Notes: generated by a model from the sequence alone, not told the origin. Counted from the first letter of the stretch, positions 1-5,537 are shown. The stretch: 7,330 nt of DNA from an uncultured Alphaproteobacteria bacterium (GCA_937920085.1 CALETE010000075.1:1-7330), one strand, 5' to 3'. A program made the numbers and translations.

Positions 1-1781
1 AAGGTCTCGATATCCGCGGCGCGGCCGAGCGGCTGACGGGCGGGAACTTCCCGGTCATGTCGGAAGCGCGCGTGGCTGAACTGCGTGCCCGCCAGGCCCG
101 GTTCGAAGCCGAACAGGCCGAGCGCCGCAGGCACGCCGCTGAACAGATGCAGCTGCGCTGGGCTGGCGCTGATCCCACCTATTCATCCCACCCCTATCTC
201 ACGGCAAAGGGCATCAAGCCCAATGGCACGCGGCTGGACCGAGAGCACATCCTGGTGCCGCTGTTTGACGCGAGCGGCGAGCTGACCTCGCTGCAGTCGA
301 TCGATCCTGCCGGCCACAAGTTGTTCGAGGCCGAACTCCCCGTTGCAGGCTCGGCCTTCGTCCTGGGCACGCCGATCACCATGACCAAGGCTCCGGTGCT
401 GGTGTGCGAGGGATTTGCCACGGGCGCCTCGCTCCACGAAGCGACCGGCCGGACTGTCGTGGTTACCTTCAATGCCGGAAACCTGACAAAGGTTGCCGAG
501 CGGCTGGTTGCTGCGTTCCCCCGCACCCGGTGGATCGTTGCCGGTGATGATGACCGGCACAAAGCGCCCAATGTTGGCCGCGAGGCTGCCGAAAAGGCCG
601 CGCAGATCCTGCGCTGCGACACGGTGTTCCCGCTGTTCCCGGAAGGCCACCTCGGTACAGATTTCAACGACATGGCCCAGCTGTCTGGCCACGAGGCGGT
701 CGCCGCGCTGTTTGCTGCCAGTGCCGGCCCGGATGTGTTCGAGACCCTCAGCCTCGACGAACTCGTCAATATGCCGGCGCCTAGGTGGCGGATCGAGGGG
801 CTGATCCCCGAGCATGGGCTGGTGCTGCTCTACGGCCGGCCCGGTGAGCACAAGACGTTCATCGCCGTCGATGGTTCCTTGCGTGTTGCCTACGGCCTCG
901 ACTGGCATGGGCGCGCGGTCACCAAGGCAGGGGTTCTCTACATCGCCGGTGAAGGCCGGTTCGGTATCGGCCAGCGCATCAAGGGCTGGCGAGAAAAGCA
1001 TGGGCTGAGCGGTGTTGATGCGCCCTTCAAACTGCTCCCGGTCGCAGTTCACATGCTCGACCCCGCCAATGTCGAGAAGCTCAAGCGCACGATCGATCAG
1101 GTGCGCGAGGAGGTCGATTTCGAGATCGGTGTCGTTGTCATCGACACGGTCTCGCGGGCCATCCCGGGGCAGGACGAGAACAGCCAGGAGGCCATGTCGC
1201 TGTTCGTGGACGCCTGCGCCGAGATCCAGAACCACTGCGGCGGTGTCGTCATTGGCATTCACCATTCCGGCAAGGACGCCGATCGCGGCATGCGCGGTTC
1301 AACCGTGCTGCTGGGCGGCTGCGATACCGCCATCCGCGTGGCCAAGGAGGAGGACCACACCGTCCTCTCGGTCGAGAAGCAGAAAGACGGCGAGGAGATC
1401 GAGGACGTCCATTTTACGATGGAGGTCGTCGATATCACCAGCGGTCTCGGCAAGGAGCAGAGCACGCTCGTTCCGTTGGTCGGTGCCGGCGCAACCCCAG
1501 CCGCTGAGAAGCGCCTCAGCTGGCACCAGATCCGCGAGATCTTCAAGGCGATCGACGATGCGTGGCGCGAAGGCTCCCCATGGTCTGTCTTCCCGCATGC
1601 CCGCCGTAAGGGGCGCTTCGCTGTCGATCTCATCTCCGACCAATACGGCATCACCAAGCGCGAAGCCGAGACCTCGATCACCAAGTGGCAGCAGAATGGC
1701 TACCTCGTCACCGAGGCCGGAAAGTTCCACGGCAAGGCCTCAGGTTTGCGGGTCGTCAGGTACCTGGAGCCCGACCGATGA
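1..1781 (+). CDS. Phage primase-helicase: Toprim domain plus RepA/AAA_25-type ATPase (5' partial)
   Basis: Probable replication protein that combines a primase-type Toprim domain with a hexameric RepA-like helicase ATPase. The frame is open from base 3, and the first ATG (57) has only a weak SD, so the true start and any N-terminal zinc-binding region probably lie upstream of the window. Numbering from the ATG at 57, residues 1-35 are a charged, Arg/Glu-rich helix. Residues 45-225 are Toprim-like, with the acidic VLVCEGF (Glu118) and AGDDD (Asp164-166). Residues 245-430 are the ATPase, with Walker A GRPGEHKT (260-267), Walker B VVVIDT (Asp363) and IGIHHSGKD (399-407), the last two typical of RepA/AAA_25 proteins. 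Residues 485-570 look like a C-terminal winged helix. The stop overlaps the next ATG as ATGA. Function is assigned from motifs; the family assignment is firm, but primase activity itself is inferred. Confidence 0.9.
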   Translation, partial: GLDIRGAAERLTGGNFPVMSEARVAELRARQARFEAEQAERRRHAAEQMQLRWAGADPTYSSHPYLTAKGIKPNGTRLDREHILVPLFDASGELTSLQSIDPAGHKLFEAELPVAGSAFVLGTPITMTKAPVLVCEGFATGASLHEATGRTVVVTFNAGNLTKVAERLVAAFPRTRWIVAGDDDRHKAPNVGREAAEKAAQILRCDTVFPLFPEGHLGTDFNDMAQLSGHEAVAALFAASAGPDVFETLSLDELVNMPAPRWRIEGLIPEHGLVLLYGRPGEHKTFIAVDGSLRVAYGLDWHGRAVTKAGVLYIAGEGRFGIGQRIKGWREKHGLSGVDAPFKLLPVAVHMLDPANVEKLKRTIDQVREEVDFEIGVVVIDTVSRAIPGQDENSQEAMSLFVDACAEIQNHCGGVVIGIHHSGKDADRGMRGSTVLLGGCDTAIRVAKEEDHTVLSVEKQKDGEEIEDVHFTMEVVDITSGLGKEQSTLVPLVGAGATPAAEKRLSWHQIREIFKAIDDAWREGSPWSVFPHARRKGRFAVDLISDQYGITKREAETSITKWQQNGYLVTEAGKFHGKASGLRVVRYLEPDR

Positions 1782-1978
1782 GCGCCAAAATCGAGTTGTC
1801 GGAAGCCGTCGGAAGCACGGAAATGCGTCAGTCGGAAGGCTGTCGCAAGCCGTCGGAAGCACGGTCGCAAGCAGTCGGAACGCGCAGTCGCTTCCCCCCC
1901 ACACCCCCTAAGGGCTTCCGACTGCGCTTCAGGCGCGTCGTCAGCCTCAATTTTTACAGAGAAAGGAGGGGCGCATGA
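1778..1978 (+). CDS. Small overlapping ORF (66 aa) spanning the GTCGGAAGC repeat array
   Basis: Candidate small gene of unknown function. Its ATG overlaps the primase-helicase stop as ATGA, and its own TGA overlaps the ATG of the 180-aa gene in the same way, so it would fit into a coupled operon. A GGAG lies 8 nt upstream of the start (1766-1769). The product is basic and Ser/Arg-rich with no recognisable domain. Most of its length comes from the repeat array at 1798-1882 and the C-rich stretch after it. The repeats are spaced 10-12 bp apart, so they fall in different codon phases and do not give a repeated peptide. That suggests the DNA is what is conserved, and the reading frame may serve only to carry ribosomes across the region. 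Confidence 0.35.
   Translation: MSAKIELSEAVGSTEMRQSEGCRKPSEARSQAVGTRSRFPPTPPKGFRLRFRRVVSLNFYRERRGA
1798..1922 (+). repeat. Iteron-like array of GTCGGAAGC units
   Basis: Seven same-direction copies of a 9-bp unit start at 1798, 1808, 1831, 1842, 1852, 1864 and 1874. Three are exact (1798, 1808, 1852). The others read GTCGGAAGG, GTCGCAAGC, GTCGCAAGC and GTCGGAACG. An exact copy in inverse orientation lies at 1914-1922. Start-to-start spacings are 10, 23, 11, 10, 12 and 10 bp, so the units sit on nearly the same face of the helix. Direct repeats with helical phasing directly downstream of a replication gene are typical of iteron origins, but operator clusters look similar. No initiator protein can be matched to the array from sequence alone. 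Confidence 0.75.
1882..1927. repeat. 9-bp perfect inverted repeat flanking C-tracts
   Basis: GCGCAGTCG at 1882-1890 is the exact reverse complement of CGACTGCGC at 1919-1927. The 28-nt spacer holds runs of seven and five C. The right arm overlaps the inverse GTCGGAAGC copy. It could fold as a hairpin at the end of the repeat array. It is not followed closely by a T-tract (the first T5 is at 1950-1954), so a simple intrinsic terminator is unlikely, whereas a structured origin element is possible. Confidence 0.5.
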
Positions 1979-2517
1979 AAGGCGCGCCACCGACCCGTCA
2001 TGGTCAGATCAGCGACATGCAGGTCATCATCAAATGTGTCGACCAGCGTGGTCGTGAAATGGACCAGCGCTGGGGCATCGGGCGTTTGCCCATGCTGGTA
2101 CCCATCGAGTGGGCTGAACGCTTCCACACCCAGCACAAGCTGTTCAACGCGGCCGTGTGGGAGTTCGATTTTCCGCTCGTCCGCCTGCATGGCGAGGCGA
2201 TGCTCAGGGCCTATGACAAGCTCGATGAGCTGGCACGAGCTGCCAAGGGCGAACCACTGCCAGTCGATCAGTGGGAGTTCGAGACCCCGGAAGGCCTCGT
2301 CATCCTCGTCCAGGATCTTCGAGATACCGGCCGTGCACAGCGTCATGGCCGCGAAGCGCAGGTCTGGGCCCTCGACGAAATCGCGAATGTCATTCGCTGC
2401 CACCCGATCCTAGCTGCGGCCAAGACCTCGTTCCCCGGCGCGCAGGTCGTCAGCGTCCGTCCCAGCCGCGCAACCCTTGAGCAGCTCGACGACGAGCTCT
2501 CGGACATCCCGTTCTGA
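1975..2517 (+). CDS. 180-aa phage protein with an SSB-like C-terminal tail (DIPF)
   Basis: Function unknown. The start is well supported: AAGGAGG at 1963-1969 lies 5 nt before the ATG, which overlaps the previous TGA. There is no recognised catalytic motif. Residues 15-22 look like a beta strand, RWGIGRLPML at 32-41 looks conserved-type, residues 45-95 are mostly helical, and residues 98-165 look mixed alpha/beta. The last ten residues, LDDELSDIPF, carry the hallmark of bacterial single-stranded-DNA-binding protein tails: several acidic residues, then Ile-Pro-Phe at the very C-terminus. In SSB this tip binds PriA, RecO, RecQ, exonuclease I, primase and the clamp-loader chi subunit. The body does not obviously resemble the SSB OB fold. 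Given its place between helicase and RuvC-like genes, a role as an SSB analogue or a recruiter of host SSB partners is my inference. Confidence 0.85.
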   Translation: MKGAPPTRHGQISDMQVIIKCVDQRGREMDQRWGIGRLPMLVPIEWAERFHTQHKLFNAAVWEFDFPLVRLHGEAMLRAYDKLDELARAAKGEPLPVDQWEFETPEGLVILVQDLRDTGRAQRHGREAQVWALDEIANVIRCHPILAAAKTSFPGAQVVSVRPSRATLEQLDDELSDIPF

Positions 2518-2551
2518 TGGAGGCGCCGGTGTCCTGAAACCCTTCCAGACC

Positions 2552-2601
2552 GGACGACGGTGGTCCGCACCGCCAAGCACAAAACCACCGCCGTCCGCAC
2601 C
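2552..2601 (+). promoter_or_regulatory. Leader inverted repeat and 9-bp direct repeat upstream of the RuvC-like gene
   Basis: The 111-bp gap between the 180-aa gene and the RuvC-like gene contains arms at 2552-2564 and 2584-2596 that pair over 13 positions with one A-C mismatch, enclosing a 19-nt loop. GTCCGCACC occurs twice, at 2563-2571 and 2593-2601, exactly 30 bp apart. The element could be an mRNA hairpin that modulates operon expression or a dyad operator. It has no T-run, so it is not a standard terminator. The SD and start of the next gene follow 17 bp later. Confidence 0.5.
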
Positions 2602-2628
2602 ACGATCCATCCCCATTGGAGAATCATC

Positions 2629-3168
2629 ATGGATATTCTGACTCTGCCTGCGCCGGTGCGCAGCGCAACCCCGCCGGCGAACCGTCCGGTCACAATAACC
2701 CGCGGCGCCATGGTGGCGCTCGACCTCGGCACCAACACCGGTTGGGCCCTTAAAGGCCGCGACGATATCATCATCAGCGGCACGGTATCCTTGAGGCACA
2801 CCCGCTTTGACGGTGGTGGAATGAGATACCTGCGCTTTCGTCGCTGGCTGGAACAACTCGACATCGACGCCGGTCCCATTGAGGCGGTCTACTACGAAGA
2901 GGTTCGGCGGCATGCCGGGACGGATGCAGCCCACGGCTACGGCGGGTTCCAGGGGATCCTGACCGCGTGGTGCGAAGAGCATCTGATCGCCTACCAGGGC
3001 GTACCGGTCGGCACGATCAAGCGGTTCATTGCCGGCAAGGGCAATGCCGATAAGGCGGCGGTAATCGACGCTGTGCGCCAACAGGGTTTTTCCCCTGTCG
3101 ATGACAACGAGGCCGACGCGATCGCCATCCTGCTCTGGGCCATCGAGACCCGCGGAGGTGTGCGATGA
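2629..3168 (+). CDS. RuvC-like crossover junction endodeoxyribonuclease
   Basis: Probable RNase H-fold nuclease of the RuvC-like group, which in phages resolves Holliday junctions and branched replication DNA before packaging. The ATG at 2629 is chosen over an in-frame GTG at 2560 because GGAGA (2618-2622) lies 6 nt upstream, and the GTG falls inside the leader inverted repeat. Of 179 residues, the first 27 are a Pro/Ala-rich lead-in. Then comes ALDLGTNTGWA (Asp32, first strand acid), YYEE (Glu90/Glu91), GYGGFQG (103-109), PVGTIKRFIAGKGNADK (126-142), and DDNEADAIAI (158-167), which supplies the last acids. The order and spacing of acids fit the family. It overlaps the following gene as ATGA. 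The exact substrate cannot be read from sequence. Confidence 0.85.
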   Translation: MDILTLPAPVRSATPPANRPVTITRGAMVALDLGTNTGWALKGRDDIIISGTVSLRHTRFDGGGMRYLRFRRWLEQLDIDAGPIEAVYYEEVRRHAGTDAAHGYGGFQGILTAWCEEHLIAYQGVPVGTIKRFIAGKGNADKAAVIDAVRQQGFSPVDDNEADAIAILLWAIETRGGVR

Positions 3169-3419
3169 CCAGCTGGTCCATTCTCGGCCACACCGCCAAG
3201 GTGCTGGAAGAACGCCGCGACGATTATGGCGATCCGGCCGAACAATTCCGGGCAATTGCTGATCGCTGGTCGATCACTTTGGGCATGCCGGTGACGCCGG
3301 CGCAGGTCGCGCTGTGCATGATCGACCTGAAGCTCGCCCGGCTGGCCTACGATCCACGCCATGCCGACAGCGTCGTCGACGTCATTGGCTATGCCGCCCT
3401 TCTGCGGGAGGTCGGCTGA
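3165..3419 (+). CDS. DUF6378 domain phage protein
   Basis: An 84-aa protein of a family common in phages and without known function. It has the pattern I associate with DUF6378: an ERRxDYGDP motif (YGDP at 21-24), RAIADRWS (29-36), IDLKLARL (53-60) and the closing DSVVDVIGYAAL (68-79). The all-helical layout with conserved Asp and Lys resembles MazG-like nucleotide pyrophosphatases, but that link is only an impression. GGAGG at 3154-3158 sits 6 nt before the ATG, which overlaps the RuvC-like stop as ATGA. The stop overlaps the next start as TGATG, so it lies within a tight operon with the replication genes. Confidence 0.85.
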   Translation: MTSWSILGHTAKVLEERRDDYGDPAEQFRAIADRWSITLGMPVTPAQVALCMIDLKLARLAYDPRHADSVVDVIGYAALLREVG

Positions 3420-3607
3420 TGACCATGATCTCGAAAATTTACGGTCATGCCGGGCAGCGCGATTGCGAACAGTTGCGCCGGGACGGATGGCGCAATGGCC
3501 TCCTTGCTGTCTCGGTCAGCGACCATCGGCTTACCACACTTGAGCGGGAAGCGATCCGGGCGATCGGAGAACGGCTCTATGGAGGTACCCATGGCTCGCG
3601 GTCGTAA
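3419..3607 (+). CDS. Small hypothetical phage protein (62 aa)
   Basis: Unrecognised small protein. The ATG at 3419 forms a TGATG overlap with the DUF6378 stop and has a strong GGGAGG SD at 3406-3411, 7 nt upstream. A second in-frame ATG at 3425 is less well spaced. The product begins with a beta-like stretch, has a basic middle (EQLRRDGWRNG) and ends with a helix (LTTLEREAIRAIGERLYGG). No signal peptide, membrane segment or metal site is visible. Its last 17 bp overlap the start of the 190-aa gene in another frame. The RBS and coupling make it likely to be translated. Confidence 0.65.
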   Translation: MTMISKIYGHAGQRDCEQLRRDGWRNGLLAVSVSDHRLTTLEREAIRAIGERLYGGTHGSRS

Positions 3608-4163
3608 GCGCAAAGCGGGCAAACGCTTGCCCTGCGGCAAGCGTCCCCGCGAGGAGAGCCAGCAGGAGGCCATGGCCACCGTTCTGGAAGCCCGGCAACG
3701 CCACTACGGGGTGACGGCGCGTCAGGCGAAGGATGAACGACTGGGCACAGCACTGGGACGGTTGGCCTTTGCCGGGCAGATTACCGCCGACCAGTATGCG
3801 GCCGGCCAGATCTACGGAGAGATCATGGCCCGCAACCGTGCGGTCATGGGGCTGCCAATGGACCGGCCGCGCTCAGTAACGGCCCTGCTGATCAACGAGG
3901 GGATCTTCGGGGGCAGCACGCCTGACCATGATCCAGAGCTGATCCGAAAGGTGCGAAGGCAGGCTGCCAGTGCGATCCTGATGCTGCGCACTGCCGACTG
4001 TGACGCCCCCGGCGCTGTCGGCCGCAAGCCAAGTGCCCTGGTCCATGCTATAGTCCGCCATGACACCGAAGCCTCGGCGTGGTCGCCGGCAGACCTGCGC
4101 AACCTCAGCCATGGCCTCGATGCCTTGTGCAGGCTGTTCCGTGTCCACAGGGATAGTTCGTAA
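3591..4163 (+). CDS. Basic 190-aa hypothetical phage protein, last gene of the early operon
   Basis: Function not recognised. The ATG at 3591 follows GGAGG (3581-3585) by 5 nt and is preferred over upstream ATGs at 3447 and 3579. The N-terminus is strongly basic (MARGRKRKAGKR, then CGKRPRE), which suggests nucleic acid binding. Residues 26-85 form probable helices (AMATVLEARQRHYG, ITADQYAAGQIYGEIMARN), and the C-terminal third is again helical. There is no zinc-binding cluster. It is the final gene before a promoter-plus-hairpin spacer, the position held by late-gene regulators or Q-type antiterminators in lambdoid phages. That role is inferred from place only; I see no sequence match to known Q proteins. 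Confidence 0.75.
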   Translation: MARGRKRKAGKRLPCGKRPREESQQEAMATVLEARQRHYGVTARQAKDERLGTALGRLAFAGQITADQYAAGQIYGEIMARNRAVMGLPMDRPRSVTALLINEGIFGGSTPDHDPELIRKVRRQAASAILMLRTADCDAPGAVGRKPSALVHAIVRHDTEASAWSPADLRNLSHGLDALCRLFRVHRDSS

Positions 4164-4228
4164 TCAGTTCGCCTTGCCTAGCAAGTGATCTAACAAACTG
4201 ATTATATTGATGGTTATCCGAATTTGTG

Positions 4229-4257
4229 TTGACGAGACTATGCATCTGACATAGTGT
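4229..4257 (+). promoter_or_regulatory. Candidate sigma-70-type promoter with an internal operator-like dyad
   Basis: TTGACG at 4229-4234 matches the -35 box at five of six positions. After a 17-bp spacer comes TAGTGT (4252-4257), a poor -10 (three of six). The inverted repeat ACTATG (4237-4242) / CATAGT (4250-4255), with a 7-bp gap, fills the space between the boxes and touches the -10, so a bound dimeric regulator would affect this promoter directly. The spacer is clearly more AT-rich than the surrounding genes, which favours a control region. It would transcribe into the hairpin at 4283 and the HNH gene. Confidence 0.45.
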
Positions 4258-4282
4258 TCCGAAATTCCAGAATTCAGAACTG

Positions 4283-4320
4283 CGCCCGGAGCCCCCCAGC
4301 TTCCGGGCGTTGTTAGTTTC
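4283..4320 (+). terminator. Terminator-like hairpin ahead of the HNH gene
   Basis: Eight perfect base pairs (4283-4290 with 4302-4309, CGCCCGGA/TCCGGGCG) extend by two more pairs past a one-base bulge, around a C-rich loop. The downstream strand is TTGTTAGTTT, a broken T-tract. It could end transcripts of the early operon. It also lies roughly 25 bp after the start site expected from the promoter at 4229-4257, so it could act as an attenuator or antitermination target for the genes to its right. Confidence 0.5.
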
Positions 4321-4331
4321 AGGCGTTTCGC

Positions 4332-4598
4332 ATGGCCGAACGACTTCGGGGACGCCAAGGCATGGCGCAGCGTCTGCGTCGATTAAAGGCCGAACCTCTC
4401 TGCCGCGATTGCGCCTCCGCCGGGATTGTCCGCGAGGCGACCGTACCTGACCATATTGTGCCGCTAGCCTATGGCGGATCGGACGAAGACAGCAACATTC
4501 GCTGCCTCTGCGCTGAGTGCCATGCCAGGCGGACTGCCGAACAATTCGGCAAACGCAGGACGGTTCCCGTGGGCCCCGATGGGTGGCCGATCGACTGA
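4332..4598 (+). CDS. HNH endonuclease (phage packaging-associated type)
   Basis: An 88-aa HNH nuclease. Zinc-binding pairs are Cys24/Cys27 (CRDC) and Cys60/Cys63 (CAEC). The catalytic core is Asp40-His41 (DHIVPL), Asn55 and His64 (CHARRT), with the classic GG turn at 48-49. Small HNH proteins of this layout are encoded beside terminase genes in many tailed phages, and in HK97-like phages they are needed for terminase to cut cos; this is family knowledge. Here the terminase starts about 2.7 kb further on rather than next door. The start lacks a strong SD (only AGGCG about 7 nt upstream). It is less likely to be a free-standing homing nuclease, because it has no extra DNA-binding domain and sits at a packaging-like locus. 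Confidence 0.88.
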   Translation: MAERLRGRQGMAQRLRRLKAEPLCRDCASAGIVREATVPDHIVPLAYGGSDEDSNIRCLCAECHARRTAEQFGKRRTVPVGPDGWPID

Positions 4599-4603
4599 AT
4601 AGG

Positions 4604-4708
4604 CCGGGGGGCGGCTCGAAAGTCTGGGCCCTTGGCGGGGGACACCGCGCTTGGCCCAAACTTTTCGCAGCCGCGAGTTAGCAACCGGGGGTCAGAAACC
4701 CGAAAGTC
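4604..4708. other. Candidate cos (packaging) region downstream of HNH
   Basis: This gene-free stretch begins with a run of six G (4606-4611). Arms at 4619-4630 and 4653-4664 form a 12-bp inverted repeat with one mismatch, enclosing a smaller dyad (GCGG 4635-4638 / CCGC 4645-4648). A module of a G-run followed by CGAAAGTC occurs twice, at 4606-4624 and 4687-4708, and the CGAAAGTC copies are exactly 84 bp apart. G-run plus dyad plus repeated boxes just after an HNH gene is the layout I associate with cos sites of HNH/P27-terminase phages. Cleavage position and overhang cannot be read from the sequence. Confidence 0.45.
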
Positions 4709-4784
4709 GCAGAATTCCGTCTATTTGAGTTGCAATCGTATCCGAACAGAGCGGTAGTCGCTTCACGAAGACGGAGCGATGCAG

Positions 4785-5147
4785 ATGACCAACCCGACCC
4801 TTCCGACCGCGAACGAAGCCTGGGGCTTCTTCGGAACTACAGCTGGCTTCACGGACGCTCAGGAAGCTTGGGGGATCGCATTCCCGGCGTTTGCCGAGGC
4901 CACCGGTGGAAGCGCCGAGGGCGTTCGGGATTTTCTCGATAGCCGCCACGGCCGGCACTTCGCGGACGACGTGCACAATGGGATTCACGCCGGGCTTGCT
5001 CTTGGAGCCGCCATCGACGCTGCCATCATCCGCTGGATGGGATGGAAGATCGACCGCGCCACATCTCGCGAAACGGGCATCCCCAAGGGGTTACCCTACC
5101 TGACCGGGTTTGTCGGTTTTTACGAAATCATGGCGGAAGCGGAATGA
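4785..5147 (+). CDS. Conserved-looking 120-aa hypothetical protein
   Basis: Function unknown. The ATG at 4785 is preferred to the one at 4779 because GGAG (4773-4776) is then 8 nt away rather than 2. The protein is soluble, acidic and mostly helical. Notable motifs are LDSRHGRHFADDV (51-63), RWMGWKI (83-89) and a Gly/Pro-rich C-terminal block, TSRETGIPKGLPYLTGF (93-109). From memory, proteins of this type occur widely in accessory regions and plasmids of alphaproteobacteria; I cannot confirm that here. It follows the cos-like region and looks like the first gene of the cargo block. No catalytic signature, signal peptide or membrane segment is visible. Confidence 0.8.
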   Translation: MTNPTLPTANEAWGFFGTTAGFTDAQEAWGIAFPAFAEATGGSAEGVRDFLDSRHGRHFADDVHNGIHAGLALGAAIDAAIIRWMGWKIDRATSRETGIPKGLPYLTGFVGFYEIMAEAE

Positions 5148-5187
5148 GCGCGGCATCACCAGCACCATTCGCCTTGCGATCCGCACG

Positions 5188-5367
5188 ATGCCTGAGAGCT
5201 TCGACCGCAGCCGGATCCTCACGGTGATCGAGACGATCGAGCAGGAACTCTACGAGGGCGGCGTCTACGCCAGCGCCACCGCCGATAGTTTCACGATCGA
5301 GATCTCAGTGCAGACCAACCAGCTGTTGGACGCAACGAAGGTTCTGAACGAGCTCGAACTGATTTGA
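5188..5367 (+). CDS. Small hypothetical protein with uncertain start
   Basis: From the ATG at 5188 the product is 59 aa: a helix (DRSRILTVIETIEQELYEGG), then strands (TIEISVQT), then a final helix (QLLDATKVLNELELI), a compact alpha/beta fold I do not recognise. Neither this ATG nor an in-frame TTG at 5110 has a clear SD. The in-frame residues just upstream (STIRLAIRT) look like real protein, so the true start may be earlier, perhaps a non-ATG codon near 5155, by re-initiation after the 120-aa gene that ends at 5147. The stop ends one base before the 3' CCA of the convergent tRNA gene. Confidence 0.55.
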   Translation: MPESFDRSRILTVIETIEQELYEGGVYASATADSFTIEISVQTNQLLDATKVLNELELI

Positions 5368-5368
5368 T

Positions 5369-5445
5369 TGGTGGGCCCGGCAGGACTCGAACCCGCGACC
5401 TAGCCGTTATGAGCGGCCAGCTCTAACCAACTGAGCTACAGGCCC
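5369..5445 (-). tRNA. tRNA-Ile2 (anticodon CAU)
   Basis: A complete 77-nt cloverleaf including an encoded CCA. The acceptor stem GGGCCTG/CGGGCCC has seven pairs with one wobble, the D arm is GCTC/GAGC, the anticodon stem is GGCCG/CGGCT, and the T arm is GCGGG TTCGAGT CCTGC with discriminator A. The anticodon loop CTCATAA has anticodon CAU. It lacks the initiator features (1-72 mismatch, three G-C pairs in the anticodon stem). C4-G69 and C5-G68 in the acceptor are the pairs TilS uses to recognise tRNA-Ile2, so I read it as the lysidine-modified isoleucine tRNA that decodes AUA. Elongator tRNA-Met is the alternative and is what simple anticodon calling would report. The tRNA call is nearly certain; the Ile2 identity is about 0.75. 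Confidence 0.95.
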
Positions 5446-5456
5446 CACCGCCAACG

Positions 5457-5486
5457 CCCATAACGATTTTTCAACATTGCAAACAA
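5457..5486 (-). promoter_or_regulatory. Weak candidate promoter for the tRNA gene
   Basis: On the minus strand TTGTTT (5486-5481) is followed, 18 bp on, by TATGGG (5462-5457). About 11 nt remain to the first base of the mature tRNA. Each box matches consensus at only half its positions. The AT-rich stretch between them and the placement make it reasonable for a separately transcribed tRNA, but the evidence is thin. Confidence 0.25.
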
Positions 5487-5537
5487 GTGCCGCAAGCCTT
5501 CCGAGCTCCTGCGGCCGAACCCGTTTCAAGGAACAAC

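Noticed and set aside
183..1265. Long minus-strand ORF (360 aa) opposite the primase-helicase
   Set aside because: It lies antisense to a gene with clear Toprim and Walker motifs; its composition is a GC-rich shadow with no domain, and no RBS supports it.
1798..1882. Repeat array as CRISPR
   Set aside because: Units are 9 bp and nearly contiguous, with no 30-bp-scale unique spacers and no cas genes.
1882..1954. Intrinsic terminator at the 1882-1927 inverted repeat
   Set aside because: The arms are 28 nt apart and the nearest T-run is more than 20 bp beyond the stem; it is also within a coupled operon.
2560..2631. GTG start at 2560 for the RuvC-like gene
   Set aside because: It falls within the left arm of the leader inverted repeat and has no SD, whereas the ATG at 2629 has GGAGA at good spacing.
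4105..4659. Minus-strand ORF of 184 aa across the promoter spacer and HNH gene
   Set aside because: It overlaps the HNH gene and the control region, and the product is low-complexity with no motif.
5369..5445. tRNA 3' end as a prophage att site
   Set aside because: Phage genes flank it on both sides, no duplicate of the tRNA 3' half is seen elsewhere in the window, and no integrase is present.
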